15,835 nt of DNA from Methanosarcinaceae archaeon (lineage in GTDB: Archaea; Halobacteriota; Methanosarcinia; Methanosarcinales; Methanosarcinaceae), in the NCBI GenBank assembly GCA_020793555.1, contig DQIO01000300.1, forward strand, positions 1-15,835, read 5' to 3'. The notes beneath the pieces were generated by a model, which saw only the letters and a list, made by a program, of their open reading frames with translations, had not been told where the DNA came from and ran no database searches. Made by a program: the position numbers and the translations under genes. Below, piece after piece: positions 6,489 through 14,329 of this stretch (position 1 is its first letter; each line of letters starts with the position of its first letter).

Positions 6489-6781
6489 ATTTTATCACCA
6501 AAAATGAAATTCGAATTCTGAAATTGAGTGAATTCAAATTTTATACTGACTTTCCGTCACGATTATTTTTCTTAATAATTGTAGTGTCACCTAAAAATTG
6601 ATAATGTATATATATGTGCCGACTATATGAAATAATTATATATATTTATAAAATATATTATTGGCACAAATTCATGAAAAATCAATAACGTGTGATCGAT
6701 TATACAAATTATAAAAATATGGAGAACATTTTGTGAAGAGATTAACACAGGGATTTCCACGATGTAATTTAGGTTATATTC
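6489..6781. other. Very AT-rich gene-free interval with promoter signals
   Basis: It contains the TATA-like box and Shine-Dalgarno of the 6177-6488 gene and two GAATTC sites. An extremely AT-rich tract at 6603-6662 is flanked by the inverted pair TGTGCC (6615-6620) and GGCACA (6663-6668). TAGTGTCAC at about 6583 begins like the TAGTGTCG motif at 7857 and 15781. No gene is supported. Confidence 0.45.
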
Positions 6782-7874
6782 TTACTTAAACCTGACCTCA
6801 ACTTTTCTATTTCCTAACCAAGGTATGGGCACATTTCTTTCAGTCTCATCAATCTTCTGCATCATTTTCAAGACCGCATTTTTGTGTCTCTCCTTGTAAT
6901 TTCCATAAAATGTAACAACCAATCTATCTCCCTTACCTTTCACCAGTGCTGGAAATTCGAAGATTTCTTAGAATATTGACTCGATGGTCATTTTTTTATA
7001 GTCGGCTCCCAAATCTTTTTTCAAACATGACACCAAACAAAAGGAAGATGTCTTAATAGCCATCATGGCTGCAATCTTATTCAGTTCGATACTTGGCAGT
7101 GCATCCAAACCCAGAAAATCACATTCTTTAAAATAATTCTCAATTCGCCATCGCCAGCTTTTCTCGTCAATAATTCGTTTTTCAGTGCTCCCGTAGTCGT
7201 TTGTCAAATAACCACAATATTTTTCTTCACCATCATCGATAAAATTCACAACAATTAGTTTCGTGTTACCGGTATAGTTGCGGAGTGTAGTGTCCTTAAA
7301 CGCAATCTGCCTATCACTTCCAACAAGAGGTTTGAACTCATCTTTGGGTATACTCTTCATTTCCTCTATGCGATTTTGATGAAGCTTAATCAGCGTAACA
7401 AACTTGAGATTCATCGTCTTGTCTAAATGATCCAGAAGTGAGCCAACAGAAAACCACTTGTCGAACACAACTTTTTCCAGATCTGGCAGTATATCTTTAG
7501 TTATTTCTAACATAGGCACGGTAATATTTTCAGGTTTCAATCCCTTCCTTGGATATTCCACTCTCACAAAAACAGGGTTGCTGGTTTCCTGATCCTGTAC
7601 GACAAAAGCCATTATGGCTCTCATGCTTATGTTTCTCGTACCGTGTTTAGTCTTGCCAATTTTCATATCACCAAAATAGGAGATGATGTTAGCGTCCAGA
7701 TTGACAATTTTTCCTTTAAAAAGACCAAATTTGTTGAATACCTTTGCACTGGTTATCTCGAAGTTCTCTGCACCTGAAACCGTAATCTTGTTCAAAAATT
7801 CGTGAAAATAACTTATCGAGGGTAATTTCGAGAATCCAGCGAGTGCGGCAATGCCGTAGTGTCGTGTCAACCAT
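6782..7874 (-). pseudogene. DDE transposase, IS4-like, truncated and with an internal stop
   Basis: The protein has the features of IS4-type transposases. The first Asp is in VNLDANII, the second in VVFDKWF (both strands of an RNase H fold), and the Glu is in SWRWRIENYFKE, which fits the R-x3-E signature. In the frame starting at TTG 7870 these are Asp59, Asp137 and Glu244. That frame stops at TAA 6970-6968, but the same frame continues at once as EIFEFPALVKGKGDRL to NRKVEVRFK and TAA 6784-6782. The TAA is therefore a nonsense mutation removing about 61 C-terminal residues. It is not the TAG used for pyrrolysine in this order. At the 5' side, homology seems to end at WLTRH (7874) and a stop lies just upstream, so the N-terminal part is missing. 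A related N-terminal piece lies at 15781-15835. Family assignment below IS4-like is uncertain. Confidence 0.82.
7857..7874. repeat. 18-bp direct repeat, left copy, at the broken end of the transposase
   Basis: TAGTGTCGTGTCAACCAT here and TAGTGTCGAGTCAACCAT at 15781-15798 agree at 17 of 18 bases. Weaker similarity extends eight bases further left (CAATG shared). The one difference is synonymous in the transposase frame (Thr ACA/ACT). Confidence 0.8.
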
Positions 7875-8170
7875 TAAGTGTTGAATTATTTAACCGAAAC
7901 TGAAAAAATCCGGGCATCAGCCCCTGCCGCAAGCAATGTATTCCACTGCTGCCAAACTCATAACCCAAACCCACAAACCCAACCATGCAATTTTCATATC
8001 TACAAATATAACACTGCTTAAAAACCGATTTATATTTCATGTTCATGGTTTGGGAACATGCTGCACAATACTATATTTATTCAATAAGTTAAAATACCCC
8101 GAATTATGGACTTTCCGACAGTCTCTATTGTTGTACATTAACAGCAGTTTAAATCTCCAAACCGCGTCAC
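7875..8170. other. Gene-free interval with hairpin
   Basis: No convincing gene. A TATA-like GATTTATATTTC at about 8027-8038 is followed directly by the inverted repeat at 8038-8060. A 17-codon frame starts at ATG 8039 inside it, but nothing supports translation. Confidence 0.45.
8038..8060. repeat. Small inverted repeat, copy C
   Basis: CATGTTC and GAACATG are exact inverted copies separated by nine bases, directly after a TATA-like sequence. The half-sites match those of copies A and B near 2140 and 2220. Confidence 0.6.
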
Positions 8171-8740
8171 TCAATACCCCTCACAAACCTCAAAAAAGTT
8201 CATGAACAACTCTTCGCCCTTATCCGTATGAGCAACCTCTGGGTGCCACTGCACACCATATATTGGCTTTGTCGGATGGCGCATTGCTTCGATCTCGCAA
8301 ATATCGGAGCGTGCGAGTTGGATAAATCCTTCCGGCATGACCATGACCTCATCAGCGTGTGATGCCCAGACCGATGTTTTAGGACCGATACCCCTCAGGA
8401 TGTCGTCCTCGTCGATCACTTCGATCTCAACATCGGCGTATCCGCCATGTTCGCCCGACCCGATCTCCCCGCCGAATGTTTTTGCAATAAGTTGATGCCC
8501 GAGGCATATTCCCAAAATTGGTACATCGATCTTTTCTATGTATTCAGAGCCGATACCTACGCGCTCCATTGTAGGACCGCCGCTTAAGATGAGTCCGTCC
8601 GGATCTTCTGCCATGATATCTTCCACAGTAGACGTATTCGATACGATCCTTGTATCCATGTCAAGATCGCGTATCGTTCGGTGTATCAAATGACAGAATT
8701 GTCCATAGTTGTTGATGACCAGTATCGTTAGTTCTCTCAT
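8171..8740 (-). CDS. guaAA: GMP synthase (glutamine-hydrolysing), amidotransferase subunit A
   Basis: This class I glutamine amidotransferase releases ammonia from glutamine for the partner ATP-pyrophosphatase subunit, which converts XMP to GMP. In most archaea the two are separate proteins, as here; subunit B is not in the window. The start at ATG 8740 ([15 protein letters not shown]) gives 189 residues, the usual length; an upstream ATG at 8770 would add ten atypical residues. The catalytic triad is visible: Cys79 in GICLGHQL, and His166 and Glu168 in [18 protein letters not shown] at about 52-60 is the oxyanion strand region. The gene runs away from the aro cluster, with a 161-bp divergent promoter region shared with the small antitoxin-like frame at 8902. 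Confidence 0.95.
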   Translation of the reverse strand: MRELTILVINNYGQFCHLIHRTIRDLDMDTRIVSNTSTVEDIMAEDPDGLILSGGPTMERVGIGSEYIEKIDVPILGICLGHQLIAKTFGGEIGSGEHGGYADVEIEVIDEDDILRGIGPKTSVWASHADEVMVMPEGFIQLARSDICEIEAMRHPTKPIYGVQWHPEVAHTDKGEELFMNFFEVCEGY

Positions 8741-8782
8741 AATAAGTCCCATCTTTTTGGAAAAATGCATACGCCTCTAAGT

Positions 8783-8820
8783 GCAATAATAGAATGCAGG
8801 ATAATGTATATAAAAATATT
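8783..8820 (-). promoter_or_regulatory. Probable guaAA promoter
   Basis: The minus strand reads TTTTTATATACATT at about 8803-8816, a good TATA box. Transcription would start about 25 bases on, near 8783, giving a leader of roughly 40 bases to the ATG at 8740. Confidence 0.4.
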
Positions 8821-8862
8821 CAAACCGCTTTGATCTTGTAAATCAATAATACAAAGATTTAT

Positions 8863-8879
8863 CATTTCAACATGAAATG
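8863..8879. repeat. Perfect inverted repeat before the BrnA-like frame
   Basis: CATTTC and GAAATG are inverted copies with five bases between, 12 bases ahead of the AGAGGTG ribosome binding site of the frame at 8902. The position suits an operator for an autoregulating antitoxin; that role is inference. Confidence 0.4.
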
Positions 8880-8901
8880 TAATAGTTAAAGAGGTGCTAC
8901 A

Positions 8902-9072
8902 ATACCAAGGATCTATAAGCAGATACCTGATAATTTCGAATCGTACGAAGAAGCCGCAGAATTTTGGGACACACATGATAGTACAGATTATATGGATTCG
9001 CTGGAAGAAGTTGAAATTGATATCAAAAATAAGCCTCTTTTGAAGGAAACCGATAGTGATGACAAAGCATAA
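8902..9072 (+). pseudogene. BrnA/CopG-like antitoxin frame with ATA in place of ATG
   Basis: The frame reads PRIYKQIPDNFESYEEAAEF, WDTHDSTDYMDSLEEVEIDI and ends DSDDKA, 56 codons. The segment SYEEAAEFWDTHDSTDY is the hallmark of small CopG/BrnA-type antitoxin proteins (xEEExxFWxxHDxTDY). A strong ribosome binding site, AGAGGTG, sits five bases before codon ATA at 8902, exactly where ATG is expected, and no other in-frame ATG comes before the internal Met at residue 31. A single G-to-A change probably destroyed the start, or ATA is used inefficiently. No BrnT-like or other toxin gene lies beside it. It is easily overlooked because ORF callers require a normal start. Confidence 0.72.
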
Positions 9073-9252
9073 TCTCCATCGCGTTTCTAACCTAACATCC
9101 CTATCACATTGCATTTTCTGAACATTTTGCCACACAACTAAATACCTTTAAATATCTTAACCATGCTACCATGTCACACAGTAACACAGTCACTATATAA
9201 GATAATCCAATAACTAACATTTACAACCAAAATCAAACGGAGAATAATAACA
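9073..9252 (+). promoter_or_regulatory. Promoter and RBS region of aroA'
   Basis: Two TATA-like boxes are visible, CTTTAAATAT at about 9147-9155 and CTATATAA at 9193-9200. The nearer one would give a leader of about 30 bases. CGGAG at 9238-9242 is the Shine-Dalgarno site, ten bases before ATG 9253. Confidence 0.5.
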
Positions 9253-10050
9253 ATGGCAGAAATAGGAAAGAAGATCAGGATCGAACGAATAATGGACCGC
9301 GACAGCAGGAACATGGTAATCATGCCAATGGACCACGGAATGTCTGACGGACCAATCAAAGGACTCATCGACATCGCAGATACCGTGAACAAAGTAGCAG
9401 AAGGCGGCGCAAATGCCGTACTCATGCAAAAAGGTATGATCGCGCACGGTCACAGGGGATATGGACTCGATGTCGGATTGATAATCCACATGAGCGCATC
9501 AACCGCGCTCGGACCGGATCCAAATGACAAGGTTCAGGTCTGTACAGTGGACGAGGTTATCAAAATGGGTGCTGATGCAGTATCCATACATATCAATATC
9601 GGTTCAGAAACCGAGTCCGACCAACTCCAGAAACTTGGATATGTTGCCGAGAAGTGCAATGAATGGGGAGTACCGCTACTCTCAATGATGTACCCGCGTG
9701 GGAAAAATATTAAAAACCCGCACGACCCAGAACTTGTGGCACACGTAGCAAGAATCGGTGCAGAACTCGGTTCTGACATTATCAAGACCTTGTACACCGG
9801 AGACCCAGACTCATTCAGAGACGTAGTAAACGGCTGTCCGGTGCCAATTGTCATCGCAGGCGGACCAAAGACCAACACTGACAAGGAGTTCCTTGAAATG
9901 ATACAAGGCGCCATGGAAGGCGGAGCACGCGGTGTTGCAATTGGCAGGAACGTGTTCCAGCACGCCGATCCTGTCAAGATGACAAAGGCGATAACACAGA
10001 TCGTGCACAAAAACACGTCAGTCGAAGAAGCACTTGAAGCACTCAAATAA
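9253..10050 (+). CDS. aroA': 2-amino-3,7-dideoxy-D-threo-hept-6-ulosonate (ADH) synthase
   Basis: This class I aldolase (MJ0400 family, EC 2.2.1.10) carries out the first step of the archaeal route to 3-dehydroquinate. It joins a 6-deoxy-5-ketofructose-phosphate-derived unit to aspartate semialdehyde, in place of the DAHP synthase used by bacteria. The 265-residue length is typical. The expected catalytic residues are present: Asp27 in [10 protein letters not shown], Tyr147 in SMMYPRG and the Schiff-base Lys178 in [10 protein letters not shown]. The phosphate-binding end of the barrel is seen in VIAGGPK (200-206) and [10 protein letters not shown] (227-236). It has its own promoter and is separated from aroB' by 260 bp including a hairpin, so the two are probably not one tight operon although they act in sequence. 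Confidence 0.95.
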   Translation: MAEIGKKIRIERIMDRDSRNMVIMPMDHGMSDGPIKGLIDIADTVNKVAEGGANAVLMQKGMIAHGHRGYGLDVGLIIHMSASTALGPDPNDKVQVCTVDEVIKMGADAVSIHINIGSETESDQLQKLGYVAEKCNEWGVPLLSMMYPRGKNIKNPHDPELVAHVARIGAELGSDIIKTLYTGDPDSFRDVVNGCPVPIVIAGGPKTNTDKEFLEMIQGAMEGGARGVAIGRNVFQHADPVKMTKAITQIVHKNTSVEEALEALK

Positions 10051-10130
10051 TGCAGATTTGACAAGGCAACTAACAAACTGCATAGCAGGTATAATTAAAA
10101 ACCAAATAATGCTGACTAATATCATGCAAA

Positions 10131-10237
10131 TTGCAATAAATTAAAGTATAGAACCGCAGAGCATGCGGAGGGCGCAGAGAATCTAAATATGGCAACTCTG
10201 CGGTCCTCTGCGCCCTCTGTGGTGATTTTTTTGCAAT
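10131..10237. repeat. Large GC-rich hairpin repeat followed by a T-run; possible terminator
   Basis: ACCGCAGAG (10153-10161) is the exact inverse of CTCTGCGGT (10196-10204). AGGGCGCAGAG (10169-10179) is the exact inverse of CTCTGCGCCCT (10206-10216). ACCGCAG also pairs with CTGTGGT (10217-10223) with one G-U, so two alternative folds are possible. ATTGCAA and TTGCAAT flank the unit, and seven T (10226-10232) follow. The phrase CTCTGCGNCCTCTG resembles a dispersed repeat common in many prokaryotic genomes. Here it lies 80 bp after aroA' and may end its transcript. Confidence 0.7.
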
Positions 10238-10310
10238 GCATTCCAAATAATGTTAGGTACTTAACTATAATAGAAAGAATCAAATCAGTTAACTTGGAAT
10301 TTGTGATAAT

Positions 10311-11453
10311 ATGAAAGACAAAACCGTATGGATAAAAGCCGATGAAGGTGACTGGGACGAACGAAAAGGAAGGATTACGACAGGTCTGGAATCGGGCGCG
10401 GAATGCGTACTGGTCAATGCAGATGATGTGGAAAAGGTTCGCGAACTTGGCGACATCAAGGTTGCGGCATTTTCCTTTGACGACAAGTCCGGTGCAGACA
10501 TCGTAGTTGTCGGAAAAGGCGGAGAAGGTGACGGTACAAAGCCCATGCCACCTGACTTTGTCGGTTCGCTGGACATCGCGACCGCAGCCAATCTTGTGGA
10601 TAAAGGCGTAAAGGTTGCAGGGTATGTGGTAATTCGAAACAAAGGTTATGAAGAGTTTGCAGCGGAACTTGGGAAAGTGTGTGATTACATAATCACTATC
10701 GGAACCGACTGGCAGATCATTCCGCTTGAGAACCTTATTGCAAACCTGCAGGATAAGGATGTCAGTATCATCTCGGGAGTCCAGACCTCTGAAGAGGCAA
10801 AACTGGCACTCGAAACAATGGAACACGGCTCTGACGGTGTACTTCTTGATTCAGACGACCCGAACCAGATCAAGCGCACGGTATCGATCGCGGAGCAGTC
10901 CGGTGTTGAAGGAGTAGACCTTGCAGTAGCAACTGTTACAAAAGTCGAAGCCGTAGGCATGGGTGACCGTGTATGTGTGGACACCTGCAACCTTATGGTA
11001 AGAGGCGAAGGCATGCTTGTGGGTTCACAATCAAACGGCATGTTCCTTGTACATTCCGAATCCGAAGAAAGTCCTTACGTTGCATCAAGACCATTCAGGG
11101 TAAATGCCGGTGCTGTACACGCTTATGTACGTGTCGGTGAAAAGACCAGATACCTTTCCGAACTTGAATCAGGTGACGAGATCACTATTGTAGATTCAAC
11201 CGGCAACCAGAGAACTGGCATTGTCGGACGCGTGAAGATCGAGCGAAGACCTTTGATACTTGTTGAAGCCGAGGTAGAAGGAACGATCATCAAGACCATA
11301 TTGCAGAATGCAGAGACCATAAAACTGGTTGCAGAAGGCGGAAAACCGTTGTCTGTTGCAGATATTAAAGAAGGCGATAAGATCTTGGTCAACTTTGAAG
11401 ATACTGCACGGCACTTTGGTATGAAGGTCGAAGAGACAATTATCGAGAAATGA
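10311..11453 (+). CDS. aroB': 3-dehydroquinate synthase II
   Basis: This enzyme (MJ1249 family, EC 1.4.1.24) oxidatively deaminates and cyclises ADH to 3-dehydroquinate with NAD+. It is unrelated to bacterial AroB. The 380-residue length and start (MKDKTVWIKADEG) are typical of the family. Visible conserved stretches are GLESGAECVLV (25-35), the VVATVTKVEAVGMGDRVCVD-like region (AVATVTKVEAVGMGDRVCVD around 206-225) and MLVGSQSNGMF with FRVNAGAVHAY further on. GTGATAAT, a Shine-Dalgarno match, lies just before ATG 10311. It is the first gene of aroB'-aroD-aroE-tyrA; the gap to aroD is 18 bp. Its substrate is made by the enzyme encoded just upstream. Confidence 0.95.
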   Translation: MKDKTVWIKADEGDWDERKGRITTGLESGAECVLVNADDVEKVRELGDIKVAAFSFDDKSGADIVVVGKGGEGDGTKPMPPDFVGSLDIATAANLVDKGVKVAGYVVIRNKGYEEFAAELGKVCDYIITIGTDWQIIPLENLIANLQDKDVSIISGVQTSEEAKLALETMEHGSDGVLLDSDDPNQIKRTVSIAEQSGVEGVDLAVATVTKVEAVGMGDRVCVDTCNLMVRGEGMLVGSQSNGMFLVHSESEESPYVASRPFRVNAGAVHAYVRVGEKTRYLSELESGDEITIVDSTGNQRTGIVGRVKIERRPLILVEAEVEGTIIKTILQNAETIKLVAEGGKPLSVADIKEGDKILVNFEDTARHFGMKVEETIIEK

Positions 11454-11471
11454 GATGGATTTTCGATTCAC

Positions 11472-12176
11472 ATGGTTAAGATAGGTACGTTCGACCTTGA
11501 TGAAAAAGCCGCAGTCGTTGCGGCTATCAGTGAAACACCCATCGAGACCGCAAGGTCTGCAAAAATGCTTGGGGCAGATATCCTTGAGATCCGGTTAGAC
11601 TTGTTGAATATCACCACCTCGCATGATGCGATAAAACTGGTAAATGATATCAAATCAGCCACAAACCTGCCACATATTGCAACCAATAGGTCACAATCCG
11701 AAGGCGGCAAATGGTCAGGTACAGAGGAAGACAGGATAGAATTACTTATTGATATTCTCGAACTTGTTGATGCAGTGGATATTGAACTTTCAGCAGACGA
11801 AGATGTACGCAATCGGGTCGTGCAGAGTGCAAAAAACGCTGGCAAAACTGTGATCGTGTCTTCGCATGACTTTAACAGAACGCCTGCGGTTGACCAGATG
11901 AAAAAGACACTTGACGATTGCTTCAATGCAGGTGCAAACATCGCAAAACTGGCAGTGATGCCAGAATCTATGCAGGACGTGCTGAATTTGTTGCAGGTCA
12001 CACATGATTCAAAAGCACCTGTGTGTACGATATCCATGGGCGACCTTGGCAAGCACTCAAGAATTGTCGCCTCCTGCTACGGTTCAGTGCTCACCTACGG
12101 CTCTGTGGGAGATGCAGTCGCACCCGGACAACTGCGTGTCGATGAACTGAAAACCGTTATGGAGATGCTATTATGA
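11472..12176 (+). CDS. aroD: 3-dehydroquinate dehydratase, type I
   Basis: It dehydrates 3-dehydroquinate to 3-dehydroshikimate through a Schiff base. The 234-residue protein shows the type I barrel. EIRLDLL (39-45) holds the substrate-binding Glu and Arg; His132 in VSSHDF is the general acid-base residue; Lys159 in NIAKLAVMP forms the imine; and GDAVAPGQ (213-220) is the usual closing loop. The length is normal. It starts 18 bp after aroB' and its last four bases (ATGA) overlap the aroE start, so translation of aroD and aroE is probably coupled. Confidence 0.95.
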   Translation: MVKIGTFDLDEKAAVVAAISETPIETARSAKMLGADILEIRLDLLNITTSHDAIKLVNDIKSATNLPHIATNRSQSEGGKWSGTEEDRIELLIDILELVDAVDIELSADEDVRNRVVQSAKNAGKTVIVSSHDFNRTPAVDQMKKTLDDCFNAGANIAKLAVMPESMQDVLNLLQVTHDSKAPVCTISMGDLGKHSRIVASCYGSVLTYGSVGDAVAPGQLRVDELKTVMEMLL

Positions 12177-12994
12177 AGACCGTTTTCGCAGTATTTGGCG
12201 ACCCCATAGAACATTCCATGTCACCAAAAATGCACAATGCCGCATTCACAGACTTGGGAATGGATTGCGAGTACCACGCATTCAGGGTCAGTCGGGATTC
12301 ACTCCGTGATGCCCTCATAGGTGCAAAAGCCATGGGTTTTGGTGGCGTGAACCTCACAGTACCCCTGAAGGAAGAAGCACTGAATATCATTGATGCTGAC
12401 CCTCTGGCTGCCGCAATAGGTGCAGTGAATACCGTGGATTTCAAAGACGGTATGCGAGGGTACAATACTGACGGCATCGGTGCAAAACGAGCGCTTGCTG
12501 ACGCGGGCGTGGATGTTGCAGGTGCCAGAGTGCTCATTGTGGGTGCAGGCGGCGCGGCGCGGGCTATTGGATTCCAGTTTGCGAATGATGGTGCCAATAT
12601 TACGATTGCAAACCGCACCGAGAAGCGTGCCCATGATCTTGCGCGTGATGTGAGCAGTGTTGGTACGGCGCAGGGCACAGGGCTTGCAGGTCTAAAAAGC
12701 CTGATCGAAAAGGCGGATATTCTTGTAAATACTACAACTCTTGGAATGCATCCTAACATCGACCAGACGATTGCAACTGCGGATGATATGCATCCAGACC
12801 TCACGGTGTTCGATATCGTTTACAATCCTCTTGAAACACAACTGCTAAGGGAAGCAAAGGCTGCGGGCGCAGTGGCTGTCAATGGAGTTATGATGCTTGT
12901 ACATCAGGGTGCTGAAGCATTCCGAATATGGAATGATGTGGAACCTCCTGTCGATGTTATGAAAAATGCGGTTCTTGAAGCGCTGGAAGTATAA
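12173..12994 (+). CDS. aroE: Shikimate dehydrogenase (NADP+)
   Basis: It reduces 3-dehydroshikimate to shikimate. The 273-residue protein has the N-terminal substrate domain with GDPIEHSMSPKMHN (9-22) and the catalytic pair Lys66 (NLTVPLKEEA) and Asp100 (GYNTDGIG). The nucleotide domain follows with GAGGAAR (124-130), the NADP phosphate-binding NRTEKR (147-152) and the loop NTTTLGMHP. The C-terminal NGVMMLVHQGAEAFRIW is the family signature. The start overlaps the aroD stop. The stop is five bases before tyrA. Confidence 0.96.
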   Translation: MKTVFAVFGDPIEHSMSPKMHNAAFTDLGMDCEYHAFRVSRDSLRDALIGAKAMGFGGVNLTVPLKEEALNIIDADPLAAAIGAVNTVDFKDGMRGYNTDGIGAKRALADAGVDVAGARVLIVGAGGAARAIGFQFANDGANITIANRTEKRAHDLARDVSSVGTAQGTGLAGLKSLIEKADILVNTTTLGMHPNIDQTIATADDMHPDLTVFDIVYNPLETQLLREAKAAGAVAVNGVMMLVHQGAEAFRIWNDVEPPVDVMKNAVLEALEV

Positions 12995-12999
12995 AGACC

Positions 13000-14313
13000 A
13001 TGAAAATGTTGATAATCGGCGGCACAGGTGAGATGGGGCAGTGGTTCACCCGATTTTCCAAAGAGCATGGTTATGAAGTAGTGGTTTGGGGTAGCAGCCA
13101 CCGTGTTGATGTAGCAGAGAGCATGGGTGTTGAGTTCGCATCCGACCTTGATTACGCAATTGGTGATAGCGATATCGTGGTTGTATCGGTACCAATCGAC
13201 ATTACTGAAAAAGTGATAGCAGAAACCGCCCCGAAGATGAAAGATGGCAGTCTGCTTATGGATATCACATCCCTGAAGGCAAAGCCCATCGAGGCGATGA
13301 AGAAACACGCACCTGCGGGTGTTGAAATTCTTGGAACACACCCCATGTTCGGACCATCCATACCAAGCCTGCATGGTCAAATTGTTATTATGACACCTGT
13401 TGAAGGGCGATGCGACAAGTGGTTCCCGATCATTCGCGCTCTTTTTGAGGAGAATGGTGCGCATATCGAGGTCATTGATGCAAAGGAACATGACAGGTTT
13501 GTATCTGTTGTACAGGGGCTTACACATTTTGCATACATAACAATAGGGACAACATTCAAGCGGCTTGATTTTGATGTTAATGAATCACGAAGGTTCATGA
13601 GTCCGGTGTATGAGATCATGGTGGATTTCGTTGGCAGGATACTGGGGCAGAACCCTTACCTCTATGCGCTTATCCAGATGGAGAATCCTGAGGTTCAAAA
13701 AGTTCATGACGCATTCAAGGAAGAATGCATGAGCGTATCGAATATGGTAAAGCAACATGACGTGGAAGGATTTTCCAAGAAGATGAAGGATGCTGCAGTT
13801 CATTTCGGAGATACGAACTTGGCGTTGCATCGTTCTGACAACCTGATAAATTCAAAGATACATGAATTTGACGAACTTGTCGATTCGATTGGAAACGAAC
13901 GCGGACTTGAACACATATACTCGGGAGTTACGCATGTCGGTGTTATCGAGAAAGTCACGCCAAGAGAAGTTATACTTTTTAAGAACGGCAAAGGCATCTC
14001 ACTAAAGATAGAGAATGTGCGTCTGTTGTCCGATCATGAACTTATTGAGTGGAAAATTGATGAATTGGCACACTCAAATAGGGATATTTCCGTACTTATT
14101 CCAGTAGGTGCCGACCCGGAGATTTTGCTTGGTGTGATCACAAATGATAAGAGGATCGTCTCTGCAGGTATCATTGACACATACACAGGAATTGATACAA
14201 AACGGCTGAGTGTGACCTGCCGTATAACGATCATCGGCGACAGTAAGCCTGCCGAAGTGCAGGATGATATCCAGAAATTGCTGGTCGGACTTGGGTGTGA
14301 GTTGAGGGGTTAA
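13000..14313 (+). CDS. tyrA: Prephenate dehydrogenase with C-terminal extension
   Basis: It oxidatively decarboxylates prephenate to 4-hydroxyphenylpyruvate, the committed step to tyrosine. The N-terminal Rossmann domain starts MKMLIIGGTGEMGQWF (GGTGEMG, 7-13). DITSLK (88-93) and His114 in GTHPMFGP match the catalytic Ser/His region; QGLTHFAY (172-179) is the prephenate-binding helix of the dimer domain. Residues up to about 285 cover the normal enzyme. The last 140 or so (from HVGVIEKVTPREVILF to LVGLGCELRG) form an extra domain. Its end, SVTCRITIIGDSKPAEVQDD, looks like a small ferredoxin-like alpha/beta fold, perhaps a regulatory domain for tyrosine feedback; that is inference. It is the last gene of the operon, and a T-run follows. 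Confidence 0.92.
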   Translation: MKMLIIGGTGEMGQWFTRFSKEHGYEVVVWGSSHRVDVAESMGVEFASDLDYAIGDSDIVVVSVPIDITEKVIAETAPKMKDGSLLMDITSLKAKPIEAMKKHAPAGVEILGTHPMFGPSIPSLHGQIVIMTPVEGRCDKWFPIIRALFEENGAHIEVIDAKEHDRFVSVVQGLTHFAYITIGTTFKRLDFDVNESRRFMSPVYEIMVDFVGRILGQNPYLYALIQMENPEVQKVHDAFKEECMSVSNMVKQHDVEGFSKKMKDAAVHFGDTNLALHRSDNLINSKIHEFDELVDSIGNERGLEHIYSGVTHVGVIEKVTPREVILFKNGKGISLKIENVRLLSDHELIEWKIDELAHSNRDISVLIPVGADPEILLGVITNDKRIVSAGIIDTYTGIDTKRLSVTCRITIIGDSKPAEVQDDIQKLLVGLGCELRG

Positions 14314-14322
14314 AATCGAGAC

Positions 14323-14329
14323 TTTTTTT
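14323..14329 (+). terminator. T-run terminator of the aroB'-tyrA operon
   Basis: Seven T lie ten bases after the tyrA stop, with no hairpin needed, as is usual in archaea. Confidence 0.55.

Noticed and set aside
6600..6670. Possible replication origin in the extremely AT-rich tract
   Set aside because: No origin recognition box repeats and no cdc6/orc1 gene are seen; AT-richness alone is not enough.
7936..8205. 89-codon plus-strand frame
   Set aside because: No RBS or motif; it overlaps the end of guaAA and looks like translated non-coding sequence.
9174..14234. Many minus-strand frames of 60-234 codons opposite aroA' to tyrA
   Set aside because: They are complementary to well-identified genes and have no independent motifs or RBS.
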